Shown piece by piece: positions 53,075 to 62,566 of a stretch of DNA of 64,000 nt. Each line of letters starts with the position of its first letter. The stretch's first letter is position 1. Source of the stretch: RECM01 sp047921215 (lineage in GTDB: Bacteria > Bacteroidota > Rhodothermia > Balneolales > Cyclonatronaceae). The notes beneath the pieces were generated by a model, which made no database searches, was not told where the DNA came from, and worked only from the letters and a program-made list of their open reading frames with translations. The position numbers and the translations under genes are program-made. Where the stretch lies: contig JBLRWO010000001.1 of the NCBI GenBank assembly GCA_047921215.1, positions 1-64,000 on the forward strand, in the 5' to 3' direction.

Positions 53075-53135
53075 TAATTTTGCCCGTTGCGGGCAACACT
53101 ATTTGGGAGGTGACAAGCAACTTGTCTCCGGTAGC
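53075..53135 (+). repeat. Second-family hairpin repeat, copy C
   Basis: Both hairpins are intact: GCCCG/CGGGC and GACAAG/CTTGTC with a CAA loop, followed by TCCGGTAGC. It is nearly the same as copy A (41498-41558), with small differences, which supports a dispersed family. Confidence 0.82.
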
Positions 53136-53211
53136 ACGGTCTGAACATGGCCTGAGCGGAGACGAAGGGCGGAGTCGAAGCATGTGGGGGCTTTCCAAAA
53201 AGCCCCCGGCC
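53136..53211 (+). repeat. Core intergenic repeat, copy R8
   Basis: CTGAACATGGCCTGAGCGGAG is followed by CGAAGGGCGGAGTCGAAGCA and GTGGGGGCTTTCCAAAAAGC with the completing CCCCC. The hairpin end lies 15 bases past the YciO-like stop (on the minus strand), where it could end transcription of that gene. Confidence 0.8.
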
Positions 53212-53225
53212 CAGCTGTATTAAAC

Positions 53226-53894
53226 TCAGCTGTACTCAAATTCGAGGTTTTGAAGGGCAAACGCCTCCTCTACCCGTTCGATACCAAGCCCACGGCGGGT
53301 GATGACGGCCATATTGCCCGTCATGTCGATAATCGTGGATGATTCCGGATTGAGAGGCTGTTCGTCGTCGATGACCAGGTCTACCAGCTTGTCGTAGATA
53401 TGGAACAGGTCGTCAGGGCTGTATACCTCCACATCATTACCGTCCGGATCCAGGTTTTTTGCCGTTGTGGCCAGAATCGGTGATCCCAGCTCTCCGAGAA
53501 TACTCTGGCAGATTGGTGAATCGGGTACCCTGAATCCCACGGTTTTGCGGCTGGCGTTCACCATCAGTTTGGGTACCTCTTTGGTCGCAGGCAGGATGAA
53601 CGTGAACGGTCCCGGTATGAGACGTTTGATAATTTTAAAATTATTGTCGGATATATGGGCAAACCGGGCCAGCCCCGAAAGGGAATCGCAGAGCAGGGTA
53701 AAAAGGTGGTCTTTGCTCACCCGTCGGATAGCCCTGATGCGGTCAAGGCCTTTTTTGTTGGATAATTCGCAGCCGAGTGCATACCTACTGTCGGTCGGGA
53801 ACAGCATTACCGAACCTGAATTGAGCATGTCAACAATATCAAATACCCTCTTCTGATGAGGTGTTTCAGGATGGAGTTTTATTTTTTGTGCCAT
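53226..53894 (-). CDS. Sua5/YciO/YrdC family protein, YciO-like
   Basis: 222 residues with the YrdC-fold core: VMLFPTDSRYALGCEL, SKDHLFTLLC, LIPGPFTFILPAT and VGFRVPDSPICQSIL. YrdC/Sua5 proteins make threonylcarbamoyl-AMP for tRNA t6A; YciO-type paralogues are similar in fold but their role is less clear, and the present sequence looks closer to YciO. ATG 53894 with AAGGAAC upstream was chosen over a longer frame from 53957. It is transcribed opposite to mtnA and to the hydrolase gene. Confidence 0.82.
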   Translation of the reverse strand: MAQKIKLHPETPHQKRVFDIVDMLNSGSVMLFPTDSRYALGCELSNKKGLDRIRAIRRVSKDHLFTLLCDSLSGLARFAHISDNNFKIIKRLIPGPFTFILPATKEVPKLMVNASRKTVGFRVPDSPICQSILGELGSPILATTAKNLDPDGNDVEVYSPDDLFHIYDKLVDLVIDDEQPLNPESSTIIDMTGNMAVITRRGLGIERVEEAFALQNLEFEYS

Positions 53895-54202
53895 TTCTGT
53901 TCCTTCTTTTTGAATCGCGGTTAGTCCGTAGTTCCGGATTATGTTGGATCTATACACATGTCGCTCCAGGGTGTCTCACCGTATAATATTACAACCCGGT
54001 AACGGACATTTCTGCTTTTATCCGGACATCATTCCGGCTGGTTATCAATGTGCCGGTTTTTGTGGAATAAATGATCTAATTCCCTTTAATTATAACTACC
54101 AGGTAATCAAAAGCAAACAGAAATCATTCAGTGTAAATTTGCCGGCATCACCTGTGTGTACCGGCAGCCTGGCAATTTAAATCACCTGTTTATTTTAATC
54201 TT
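53895..54202. other. Divergent intergenic region
   Basis: Between the YciO-like gene (minus) and the UPF0173 hydrolase (plus), so it must hold two promoters. TAAATTTG at 54134-54141 matches the Bacteroidota-type TAnnTTTG -7 element, about 60 bases before the hydrolase start, but no matching -33 TTTG was found. No repeat or RNA gene is visible. Confidence 0.4.
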
Positions 54203-54907
54203 ATGGAAACTACGATAAAAGCCAGATGGCTGGGCCATTCGGCCGTTGCGCTTGTGAGCCCGTCGGGGAAAAAAATCCTCATCGATCCTTTTCTCAAGAA
54301 TAATCCGTCCACTCCCGATGATTTAAAAAGTCCGAAGGAGGCCGATTACATCCTGCTCACGCACGGCCATGAGGACCATGTAGGAGACACTCTCGAACTG
54401 GCCGGTACTACCGGGGCTAAGGTGCTGTCGATCGTGGAACTGAGCGGTCTGCTGAAAAACGACGGGCTGCCCGCCGATCAGGCACTGGAAATGAACAAAG
54501 GCGGAACCGTCCGTCTCGACGATTTCCGGGTAACCATGGTGAACGCCAACCACAGCTCCTCGCTGGGCGGACGCTATGCCGGCGATCCGGCGGGACTGAT
54601 CATCCGCTTCGATAACGACATCACCGTGTACCATTGCGGCGACACCAATATCATGTCCGATTTCTCGATCTATGGCGAGCTTTACAAACCGGATCTCTGC
54701 TTCATGCCTATCGGCGATACCTATACCATGAATGCCCGTGAAGCTGCCTATGCCTGTATGCTGCTGAAGCCCAAAATGGTGGTTCCGATCCACTATGGCA
54801 CATGGCCCCCGCTCACCGGTTCGCCTGAGGAATTCCGTGAACGAGTGGAAGGTGATACTGCCTCAAAAGTGCTGATCCCTGAGGCCGGCGACTGGTTTCT
54901 TAAGTAA
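54203..54907 (+). CDS. UPF0173 metal-dependent hydrolase
   Basis: 234 residues of the metallo-beta-lactamase fold. The metal-binding motif is LLTHGHEDHVGD (about 52-63); further ligands fit NANHSSS, YHCGDTN and VPIHYGTWP. The sequence starts with METTIKARWLGHSAV, the usual UPF0173 opening. The family hydrolyses an unknown substrate in the cytoplasm. It ends 16 bases before the convergent pfk gene. Confidence 0.9.
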   Translation: METTIKARWLGHSAVALVSPSGKKILIDPFLKNNPSTPDDLKSPKEADYILLTHGHEDHVGDTLELAGTTGAKVLSIVELSGLLKNDGLPADQALEMNKGGTVRLDDFRVTMVNANHSSSLGGRYAGDPAGLIIRFDNDITVYHCGDTNIMSDFSIYGELYKPDLCFMPIGDTYTMNAREAAYACMLLKPKMVVPIHYGTWPPLTGSPEEFRERVEGDTASKVLIPEAGDWFLK

Positions 54908-54923
54908 ACAGGGCTGATCCTGC

Positions 54924-56315
54924 TCAGGATTTATCTTTTTTGCCAGCCTTTTCTTTTTCTTCTTTATTCTTCATGTCAGTGGCAGCCTCCGCGGCCTCAC
55001 GGTCGGTTTTCATCTCCTCGGTGAGGCGGGTACTGATCGCCTTGCGTGTGCGGTCGGTACGATCGTTTTGTATAATGTATTCAAACCTCTCCCGGAACTC
55101 ATCTATGTTAAGCTTGCAGGTATCGGCAAACTTGGCAAGTTCATGGGGATCACTGAAATCGTCTACATTCAGCCGCAGCATGTAGCGCCTTGCAATCTGA
55201 TAGTATTCAGAGGTAACATCAACCATGCGGACTTTCGTCTTTTTGGTTTTCGGGTCCAGGATATCCTTGAAAAACATGGGCACAAAATTGCCGTTCTGTA
55301 TTGAGATCATGGCAGCGTTGCCCCCGTTCATGATAAACTCGGCAGCACAGTAGCCCAGGTCGCGCGTGTACTCCATATCGAATGGTATGGGATCGGCGCA
55401 GCGCAGCTCATAACCGATATTTTTGGCAACGATGGTGCATTTCAATTTGAACTCAGCCAGGCGGTCCTGCACCAGCTGCTTCAGGATTTCACCGAAATTG
55501 ATCTCGGCAAACCGGATATTTTCATGGGCATCGCGCTCCAGCTTGGTTATTGCCTGCAGATCTTCCGGATCGATACGATCGATCAGGCCCTCGGCCAGGA
55601 TGGCCACACCGTCGGTACGACCGTAGCTCATGCGCTTGATTACGGCACCTGTGAGAATGTCAACAATATTATTGAGTGAAATTTTACCGCCGGTAAACTC
55701 CTCCGGGATGATAGTCATGGTAGCTCCGGCCGATTTGCCAATTCCCAGGGCAAGGTGACCCGCATTGCGGCCCATCGATACCACAAAGTACCATCGGGAT
55801 GTGGTCTGTGCATCCACCATCAGGTGTTTCACGATCTCTACCCCGTAGTGACGCGCAGTCTGATAACCAAAGGTTGGAATACCGTGCGGAAGATCAAGAT
55901 CGTTATCGATAGTTTTGGGCACATGTACCACACGTATACGCCCGGCCGCCTTCTGTTCAACTCTCAGGGCACTGTAGGCGGTATCGTCACCGCCAATGGT
56001 GATGAGCCGGTCCACATTCAGACGAAGCAGTGAGGTAACCGTGTTTTCCAGGTGTTTTTCATCTTTGGTGGGATTATCCCGAGCGATGCCAATGTATGAT
56101 CCGCCGAGAAAATGGATGCGGCTGATGTCATCGACCGTTAGTTTGCGGTGGTGGGAGATGTCGCCGCGCATAACCCATTTAAAACCGTCTAAAATGCCGA
56201 TTACTTCATTATTCTCCATAATAGCGCGAATGGTTGCCGCACTGATAACACTATTGATGCCGGGGGCCGGTCCGCCACCGACCAGGATGGCAAGACGTTT
56301 TGGTGATGTAGCCAT
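54924..56315 (-). CDS. pfk: Phosphofructokinase, pyrophosphate-type by signature residues
   Basis: 463 residues. The phospho-donor motif is GGDD (108-111) and the substrate motif is PKTIDND (133-139). ATP-dependent PfkA has GGDG and PGTIDND, so Asp111 and Lys134 both point to pyrophosphate as donor. PPi-PFK makes fructose 1,6-bisphosphate reversibly and lets glycolysis run in either direction. The C-terminal tail (about 430-463) is charged and repetitive (EKEKAGKKDKS). ATG 56315 is a clear start. ATP use cannot be ruled out without biochemistry. Confidence 0.88.
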   Translation of the reverse strand: MATSPKRLAILVGGGPAPGINSVISAATIRAIMENNEVIGILDGFKWVMRGDISHHRKLTVDDISRIHFLGGSYIGIARDNPTKDEKHLENTVTSLLRLNVDRLITIGGDDTAYSALRVEQKAAGRIRVVHVPKTIDNDLDLPHGIPTFGYQTARHYGVEIVKHLMVDAQTTSRWYFVVSMGRNAGHLALGIGKSAGATMTIIPEEFTGGKISLNNIVDILTGAVIKRMSYGRTDGVAILAEGLIDRIDPEDLQAITKLERDAHENIRFAEINFGEILKQLVQDRLAEFKLKCTIVAKNIGYELRCADPIPFDMEYTRDLGYCAAEFIMNGGNAAMISIQNGNFVPMFFKDILDPKTKKTKVRMVDVTSEYYQIARRYMLRLNVDDFSDPHELAKFADTCKLNIDEFRERFEYIIQNDRTDRTRKAISTRLTEEMKTDREAAEAATDMKNKEEKEKAGKKDKS

Positions 56316-56825
56316 ATATAAATCCTTTTTTTACTTTAGCCTTCAAAAATTAACATAAATCAACTATTCAAAAATAGCACCGTAATATCCGGATTTGCCC
56401 TGAACATTACACGTGCAGAATATAAAATTGCCGTTTAAGTGGTTATAGTATAATTCAATACTTGCTGCAGTCCCTGCAGAACGACCACCGCAACTTACTT
56501 TTATGAACCATCTGACAACCCGATCCGTTTTCTATTTTTTTGAAAATTTAAGGTAAATGTAACGATTTCAGGCGCTTGACATTAGCTGTATCCGGCTGAC
56601 AAAAGGGTATCATTACTTCAATTATTTATCGGGATTTTATCAAAGCTATGTCTTATTTTAGCCTGCATTCTGCGAAGAGGAATCTATACAGGGTAAAACT
56701 ATTTAGACGCCGTCTAAATTACGTATATCCGGGTCATGATTAGACCCTGTTGACGTATTTTTGGCCTGTTTTACCCGCAGCGAACAGATGCTTTTTGTGT
56801 AACTCATTTATAAACATTTCATAGA
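56316..56825. other. Divergent regulatory region of pfk and the alternative complex III operon
   Basis: No gene is visible. A sigma70-like TTGACA lies at 56576-56581 but has no good -10. TATTTTTG at 56756-56763 fits the Bacteroidota TAnnTTTG element, 62 bases before actA. Two palindromes lie in between (see the next entry). The long leader and its palindromes suggest that the operon is regulated. Confidence 0.5.
56701..56747. promoter_or_regulatory. Palindromic operator-like sites before actA
   Basis: ATTTAGACG, one base, CGTCTAAAT makes a 19-base palindrome at 56701-56719. GGGTC, seven bases, GACCC follows at 56731-56747. They end 78 bases before the actA start and just upstream of a TAnnTTTG element. 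Symmetry of this kind fits a dimeric repressor or activator, which is not known here. Confidence 0.6.
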
Positions 56826-57473
56826 ATGGCTCAATTATACCCGGAATGGGCAAATAAAGCACCAAGATCTCTATTGCTTGGCCTCATACTGACGATTCTG
56901 GCTGTTATTCTCGGTTTTTGGTATTACGGCTCTCCAAAACATATTGATGTCGGCTACGCACCTGTTCAGCCAATCGATTACAGCCACAAACTGCATGCCG
57001 GTACCCTGGGTATTGACTGCCAGTACTGCCATACCTCTGTTACCGTGTCGGCCATAGCTTCGGTCCCGTCCACACAAACCTGTATGAACTGCCACAGCCA
57101 GATCCTGCCCGAAAGCGAGTTACTCGAGCCGCTTCGCGAAAGCTGGGAAACCGGTCAGCCGATTGAATGGGTACACATCCACCGCCTGCCCGACTACACC
57201 TATTTCAACCACAGTGCACACGTAAACGTGGGTGTGGGATGTGCCAGCTGCCACGGCCGCATTGACAGGATGGAAGTGGTTATGCAGGTGGAACCGCTCA
57301 GCATGGGATGGTGCCTCGATTGCCACAACAATCCGGAACCGCACATACGGCCGGTTGAGGAGGTCACCAATATGGAGTGGTCCCCCGATGAAAGCCAGTT
57401 TGAATTTGCCCGGATGGTTATTGAGAAAAAGAACCTGAATCCGCCGATCTATTGCAACGCCTGCCACCGGTAA
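56826..57473 (+). CDS. actA: Alternative complex III pentahaem cytochrome c subunit ActA
   Basis: 215 residues. One N-terminal membrane helix (about 14-34) precedes a periplasmic domain with five haem c sites: CQYCH 65-69, CMNCH 86-90, CASCH 139-143, CLDCH 163-167 and CNACH 210-214. This count and its position before a molybdopterin-family B subunit define ActA. It passes electrons from the complex to its cytochrome c or oxidase partner. It is the first gene of a six-gene plus-strand operon; actB starts 40 bases after its stop. Confidence 0.93.
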   Translation: MAQLYPEWANKAPRSLLLGLILTILAVILGFWYYGSPKHIDVGYAPVQPIDYSHKLHAGTLGIDCQYCHTSVTVSAIASVPSTQTCMNCHSQILPESELLEPLRESWETGQPIEWVHIHRLPDYTYFNHSAHVNVGVGCASCHGRIDRMEVVMQVEPLSMGWCLDCHNNPEPHIRPVEEVTNMEWSPDESQFEFARMVIEKKNLNPPIYCNACHR

Positions 57474-57513
57474 CCGCCATACACCTTTTACGCTTACGAA
57501 TTTCAGCGAATAC

Positions 57514-60500
57514 ATGAGCAAGGAAACAAACAACACCTACTGGAGAAGTTTAAACCAACTCGCGCAAAACGAGGAATACAAGAATTTCCTGCACCGCGAA
57601 TTTCCTGAAAACGGCTCGGAGATGAACGACAATCTCTCACGCCGGAACTTTCTGCAGATCATGGGTGCATCAGTGGCGCTGGCCGGGCTGGCTGCCTGTC
57701 GCAAACCGGTACAGAAAATTCTGCCCTTCAGCAAGCAGCCCGAGGACCTTGTTCCCGGTATACCTCTTTATTACGCCACTGCGGCACCCTTTCAGGATTA
57801 TGTAACACCTCTGGTGGTAGAAACCAATGAGGGCCGTCCTACCAAGGTTGAGGGCAACGAACTGCATCCGTCGGGAAAAGGTGCTTCCGGATTGCACGAT
57901 CAGGCTTCCATACTCGACCTGTACGATATGGACCGTTCCCGTCATCCGCGGCTTAATGGTGAAAAGGCTGAGTGGGCCGATTTTGTAGCTTTCGCCGGGG
58001 AACACTTTACCGACACAACCCGCCGCATTGCCTTCATCAGCGAGGCGTCGTCCTCACAGACTTTTACGAGGCTCAGGAATGAGGCCCTGGGTAAATTTCC
58101 AAATGCAAAATGGGTTACATGGGAGCCATTTGGCGACGATAACCTGCTCTACGGTTCCGAGCTTGCTTTCGGCAGCAAACTGCGCCCCGTTTATCACTAC
58201 GACAAGGCATCCGTAACCGTTTCGCTCGACAACGATTTTATGCTGACCGCCGCCAACAGTGTTGAATCCACACGGCGCTTCAGTGAGTCGAGAAATGTGG
58301 AATCAGGCGATGACCCGATGAACCGGCTTTACGTTGTGGAGAACAACTACACGGTTACCGGATCTATGGCCGACCACCGTCTTCGCATCAAATCGGGAGA
58401 TATAGCCCTCTTTGGTTACGCGCTCGCCGCCAGGCTCGCCGAAAGCCTTACCGGGCTGAGTGCCTTCAGCGGATACACCAACGCGTACTCGCAGCACAGC
58501 TGGGTGGCCGTGCTCGCCGAGGAACTCCTTAACAACCAGGGAAAGTCTATTCTTACTGCCGGCGCCGATCATGCCCCGGAACTGCATGCCGCCGTTGCCG
58601 CAATCAACCGGGCACTCGGCAATGTGAATGAAACGGTAACCCTGCACGCCCTTCCCTTTTCCCTGCCCGGCGACAACCGCAAAGCCTTCGCCGACCTGGT
58701 ACGTGAAATCGGAAACGGAGAGTACGACACTGTGGTCATTACCGGTACTAACCCATCGTACACCGCTCCCGCCGATCTGGACTTCAACAACGCTATAAGT
58801 CAGGCCGGCACGGTAATCCATTTGTCGGATCATTACGATGAGACCTCTAAAAATTCCACCTGGCATATCAATCGCGCCCACTATCTTGAACAATGGGGCG
58901 ACGGATATTCCTACACCGGTATTCAGTCGGTCATTCAGCCGATGATTCAGCCTCTTTTCGGTGGCAAAAGTGAACTCGAGTTTCTCGCAGCCCTCACCTA
59001 TGGTGAAAACCGGAACGGGCACGACCTGGTACGTGAAACCTGGAGCGGTTCCCTGGCAGGCGATTTGAACCGCGCCTGGAATAAAGTATTGCACGACGGG
59101 ATGCTTGAAAATTCCGGTTTTGAAGCCGTATCGCCCGCTTTGAGTGGTAATTATGACACAGTCGTCCGTGAAGCTCTCGGCACAGCGGTTTCTGCTGATG
59201 GTATCGAACTGGTGTTCAAAAGTGATCCCAAAATGTTCGACGGGCGCTGGGCCAACAACCCGTGGCTACAGGAACTTCCCGACCCGATCACCAAAATAAC
59301 CTGGGACAATGTGGCTCTTATGAGTCCGGCAACCGCCGAAAGGCTGGGATTCCAAAGCTCCGCTTTCGGCAGCAAGGACGAACCGGTAGCCCGGATTGAT
59401 GCCGGTGCCAACGGTTTCGATATTCCCGTCTGGATACTGCCCGGTCATGCCGACGACAGCATCACGGTTTACCAGGGGTATGGTCGCAGGTCGATTGGTC
59501 GTGTGGCCGACGGTATCGGTACCGACCTTTACGCTTTCCGTACCAGCACAAATATGCTCAGCAGGGTCGATGTATCCGTCAGTAACACCGGCCGCCTTTA
59601 CTCGATTGCAGCCACCCAGGACCACCACAGCATGGAAGGGCGTCCGCTGATCCGTGAGGCCACCCTCGAGGAATACCGGGAAAAGCCGACCTTCGCCAGC
59701 GATATGGTAAAGGTGCCCGGCATACCAGAAGGTGAAGAACACGCCATCAACCTGTTCAATGGTCCGCAGTACCCTGAATACCAGCCACAATGGGGCATGG
59801 CCATCGACCTGAACACCTGTACCGGTTGCGGAGTCTGTACCATTGCCTGCCAGGCTGAAAACAACATCCCTGTAGTAGGCAAACGCGAAGTGAAACGCGG
59901 CCGCGAGATGCACTGGATTCGCGTTGACCGTTACTTTAACGGCGACACCGATAATCCGAAGGTTGTTCAACAGCCCGTACCCTGCATGCACTGCGAACAG
60001 GCCCCCTGCGAACAGGTATGTCCGGTAGCCGCCACGGTTCACAGCGACGACGGACTCAACCAGATGACCTACAACCGATGCATCGGAACCCGGTATTGCG
60101 CCAACAACTGCCCGTACAAAGTGCGCCGTTTTAATTTCTTCAACTACCCGAAAGAATTCCTCACCACCGGCAGCGACCCCGAGATCATCCAGATGGCCAT
60201 GAACCCGGATGTTTCCATTCGTTTCCGTGGAGTGATGGAAAAATGCACCTATTGTGTGCAGCGAATCAGCCGTGCAAAGATCGATACCAAACGCGAAACG
60301 GGCAATTCGATCAGGCCGGCCGATGGAACCGTGAAAACCGCATGCCAGCAGGCCTGCCCTGCAGGTGCCATCACCTTCGGTGACCTTACCGACAGCAACA
60401 GTGTGGTATCGCGTACAAAGCGCAATAACCGCAACTACCTGCTGCTCGAAGAACTGAACGTAAGGCCGCGTACCTCCTACCTTGCCAAACTCAGAAACCC

Positions 60501-60519
60501 GAACCCCAAACTGGCCTGA
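57514..60519 (+). CDS. actB: Alternative complex III molybdopterin-family iron-sulfur subunit ActB
   Basis: 1001 residues. A Tat-like signal with SRRNFLQIMGASVALAGLAAC lies after about 40 extra residues, as in this subunit's family. The N-terminal 700 residues follow the molybdopterin oxidoreductase fold, which in characterised ActB lacks the cofactor. The C-terminal ferredoxin part (from about 768) has four Cys clusters: CTGCGVCTIAC, CMHCEQAPCEQVC, CIGTRYCANNC and CTYC with CQQACPAGA. These carry electrons from quinol oxidation. It lies on the periplasmic side between ActA and the NrfD-like ActC. Confidence 0.93.
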   Translation: MSKETNNTYWRSLNQLAQNEEYKNFLHREFPENGSEMNDNLSRRNFLQIMGASVALAGLAACRKPVQKILPFSKQPEDLVPGIPLYYATAAPFQDYVTPLVVETNEGRPTKVEGNELHPSGKGASGLHDQASILDLYDMDRSRHPRLNGEKAEWADFVAFAGEHFTDTTRRIAFISEASSSQTFTRLRNEALGKFPNAKWVTWEPFGDDNLLYGSELAFGSKLRPVYHYDKASVTVSLDNDFMLTAANSVESTRRFSESRNVESGDDPMNRLYVVENNYTVTGSMADHRLRIKSGDIALFGYALAARLAESLTGLSAFSGYTNAYSQHSWVAVLAEELLNNQGKSILTAGADHAPELHAAVAAINRALGNVNETVTLHALPFSLPGDNRKAFADLVREIGNGEYDTVVITGTNPSYTAPADLDFNNAISQAGTVIHLSDHYDETSKNSTWHINRAHYLEQWGDGYSYTGIQSVIQPMIQPLFGGKSELEFLAALTYGENRNGHDLVRETWSGSLAGDLNRAWNKVLHDGMLENSGFEAVSPALSGNYDTVVREALGTAVSADGIELVFKSDPKMFDGRWANNPWLQELPDPITKITWDNVALMSPATAERLGFQSSAFGSKDEPVARIDAGANGFDIPVWILPGHADDSITVYQGYGRRSIGRVADGIGTDLYAFRTSTNMLSRVDVSVSNTGRLYSIAATQDHHSMEGRPLIREATLEEYREKPTFASDMVKVPGIPEGEEHAINLFNGPQYPEYQPQWGMAIDLNTCTGCGVCTIACQAENNIPVVGKREVKRGREMHWIRVDRYFNGDTDNPKVVQQPVPCMHCEQAPCEQVCPVAATVHSDDGLNQMTYNRCIGTRYCANNCPYKVRRFNFFNYPKEFLTTGSDPEIIQMAMNPDVSIRFRGVMEKCTYCVQRISRAKIDTKRETGNSIRPADGTVKTACQQACPAGAITFGDLTDSNSVVSRTKRNNRNYLLLEELNVRPRTSYLAKLRNPNPKLA

Positions 60520-60557
60520 CCCATAGCAGGGCGTGATTATAAAACCATAATAACCTG

Positions 60558-61985
60558 ATGAGTAAGAAATACGAATACGTACCGGAACAACCCCTGGTTC
60601 AGGGTAACCATACGTTCAGCAGTGTCACCTCCCTGATCGGCGACATCGTGGAAAAGCCCACCCCCATGTGGTGGTACATCGCCTTCGGCGTTTCCAACCT
60701 GCTGCTGGCCATGTTGCTGGGCATGATTGCCTATCTGGTATGGGAAGGAACCGGTATCTGGGGCCTGAATAACCCGGTCGGCTGGGGATGGGCCATTATC
60801 AACTTCGTATGGTGGGTCGGTATTGGTCACGCCGGAACGCTCATCTCGGCCATCCTTTTCCTGTTCCGCCAGGGCTGGCGTACAGCCATTAACCGGTTCG
60901 CCGAGGCCATGACCATCTTCGCTGTTATGTGTGCCGGTATATTCCCGGCCATCCACGTTGGACGTATCTGGGCCGTTTACTGGATGTTCCCCATACCCAA
61001 CCAGATGCAGATGTGGCCGAATTTCAACAGCCCGCTACTGTGGGACGTATTTGCTGTATCGACCTATTTCACCGTATCGCTGCTGTTCTGGTATGTAGGC
61101 CTTGTTCCCGACTTCGCCACCCTGCGCGACCGTGTAAAAAGCACGATCGGCCGCAAAATATACGGCTTTTTCGCCCTCGGCTGGACCGGCGGAAACCGCC
61201 AGTGGCAGAACTACGAAAAATCCTACATGATCCTGGCAGGTCTTGCCACTCCCCTGGTTCTTTCCGTTCACACCATCGTATCGTTTGACTTTGCCGTATC
61301 CATTATTCCGGGCTGGCACACCACCATATTCCCTCCCTATTTTGTTGCCGGTGCCATCTTTTCGGGTTTTGCCATGGTGATGACACTTATGATCATTGCC
61401 AGAAAAATCTACGGCCTTGAGGACATCATGACGATTAACCACATCGAAAAGATGAACATGATCATCCTCGTAACCGGCTCCATGGTAGGTTTTGCATACG
61501 TGATGGAGTTCTTCATCGCCTGGTACGGAGGTGTGGAATATGAGAAATTCGCTTTCATAAACCGGGCCATGGGCCCCTATGCATGGGCCTACTGGTTGAT
61601 GTTCCTCTGCAATGTGTTCAGTCCGCAGTTCTTCTGGTCGAAAAAAATGCGGCGCAGTGTAACGGCATCCTTCATCCTGTCGATTGTGGTCAATATCGGG
61701 ATGTGGTTCGAACGTTTTGTGATTACCGTTACCTCGCTGGCGCAGGACTTCCTTCCCGGCGCCTGGGGCTACTACTCCCCAACCTGGGTCGACGTGCTTA
61801 CCTATGTGGGTACCTTCGGCCTTTTCTTCACTAATTTCCTGTTGTTCCTGCGTTTCATGCCCATGGTTGCCATCGCCGAGATTAAAATGGTGATGCCCCA
61901 GGCCGACCCGCACTACTACGATGAGGACGGCGAAGAACCAGTATTCGAGAGTGAAATTGCCAAAAAACCGGATGTTAACGCTTAA
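60558..61985 (+). CDS. actC: Alternative complex III NrfD-like membrane subunit ActC
   Basis: 475 residues with about ten membrane helices, typical of the NrfD/PsrC family. The start PTPMWWYIAFGVSNLLLAM and the later WWVGIGHAGTLISAILFLFR and SIIPGWHTTIFPPYFVAGAI segments are characteristic. ActC is thought to hold a quinol-binding site on the periplasmic side of the membrane and to contact the ActB ferredoxin domain. It lies 38 bases after actB and six bases before actD. A second NrfD-like subunit (ActF) follows later in the operon. Confidence 0.93.
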   Translation: MSKKYEYVPEQPLVQGNHTFSSVTSLIGDIVEKPTPMWWYIAFGVSNLLLAMLLGMIAYLVWEGTGIWGLNNPVGWGWAIINFVWWVGIGHAGTLISAILFLFRQGWRTAINRFAEAMTIFAVMCAGIFPAIHVGRIWAVYWMFPIPNQMQMWPNFNSPLLWDVFAVSTYFTVSLLFWYVGLVPDFATLRDRVKSTIGRKIYGFFALGWTGGNRQWQNYEKSYMILAGLATPLVLSVHTIVSFDFAVSIIPGWHTTIFPPYFVAGAIFSGFAMVMTLMIIARKIYGLEDIMTINHIEKMNMIILVTGSMVGFAYVMEFFIAWYGGVEYEKFAFINRAMGPYAWAYWLMFLCNVFSPQFFWSKKMRRSVTASFILSIVVNIGMWFERFVITVTSLAQDFLPGAWGYYSPTWVDVLTYVGTFGLFFTNFLLFLRFMPMVAIAEIKMVMPQADPHYYDEDGEEPVFESEIAKKPDVNA

Positions 61986-61990
61986 CCACC

Positions 61991-62545
61991 ATGAGTAAAG
62001 CCGATCAAAAACCAAAACAAGTGTACGGATTGCTCGCTGAATACAGCAACCCGGCAAAACTGATGCGTGCCGCCAAACTGGTGAACCGGGCCGGCTATCA
62101 GAAATTCGACGCATACAGCCCCTTCCCTGTTCACGGAATGGACCAGGCCATGGGCCTTAAAGAGTCAAAACTGGGCTTTGTCGTACTCTTTCATGCCATA
62201 CTTGGATTTTTCGGAGCCCTGGCACTGCAAATATGGACCAGTTCCATCGCCTATCCGATGAACATCAGCGGAAAGCCTTTTATGAACATTCCGGCATTCA
62301 TCCCTGTAACGTTCGAATTGACGGTACTGCTATCAGCATTTGGTGCCGTATTCGGCATGTTCTTCATGAACAATATGCCGCTGCATAACAATCCGCTGTT
62401 CAACTCGCAGCGTTTCGAAAAAGTGACCGACGACGGCTTTTTTATCTGTATTGAAGCCACCGACGATTTTTTCGACGAAGACAAGACCAGAAAGCTCCTT
62501 GAGGATGCCGGAGCCACCCACATTGAACATATCTACACCCAGTAA
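61991..62545 (+). CDS. actD: Alternative complex III DUF3341 subunit ActD
   Basis: 184 residues. The DUF3341 opening KQVYGLLAEYSNPAKLMRAA and AYSPFPVHGMDQAMGLKES are clear. Two membrane helices follow (about 62-82 and 98-118), then the C-terminal tail ends KLLEDAGATHIEHIYTQ. ActD is a small membrane subunit of alternative complex III, placed next to ActC, with a structural role and no cofactor. The gene starts five bases after actC and actE begins 21 bases after its stop. Confidence 0.93.
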   Translation: MSKADQKPKQVYGLLAEYSNPAKLMRAAKLVNRAGYQKFDAYSPFPVHGMDQAMGLKESKLGFVVLFHAILGFFGALALQIWTSSIAYPMNISGKPFMNIPAFIPVTFELTVLLSAFGAVFGMFFMNNMPLHNNPLFNSQRFEKVTDDGFFICIEATDDFFDEDKTRKLLEDAGATHIEHIYTQ

Positions 62546-62566
62546 GACAGGTAATCAACGAATACC

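Larger units (their letters stand above)
52872..53225. other. Intergenic region between mtnA and the YciO-like gene, full of repeats
   Basis: It contains the heptamer array (52885-52975), second-family copies B and C (53017-53066 and 53075-53135) and core copy R8 (53136-53211). Almost the whole region is repeat sequence. Short minus-strand open frames here are repeat artefacts. Confidence 0.75.
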
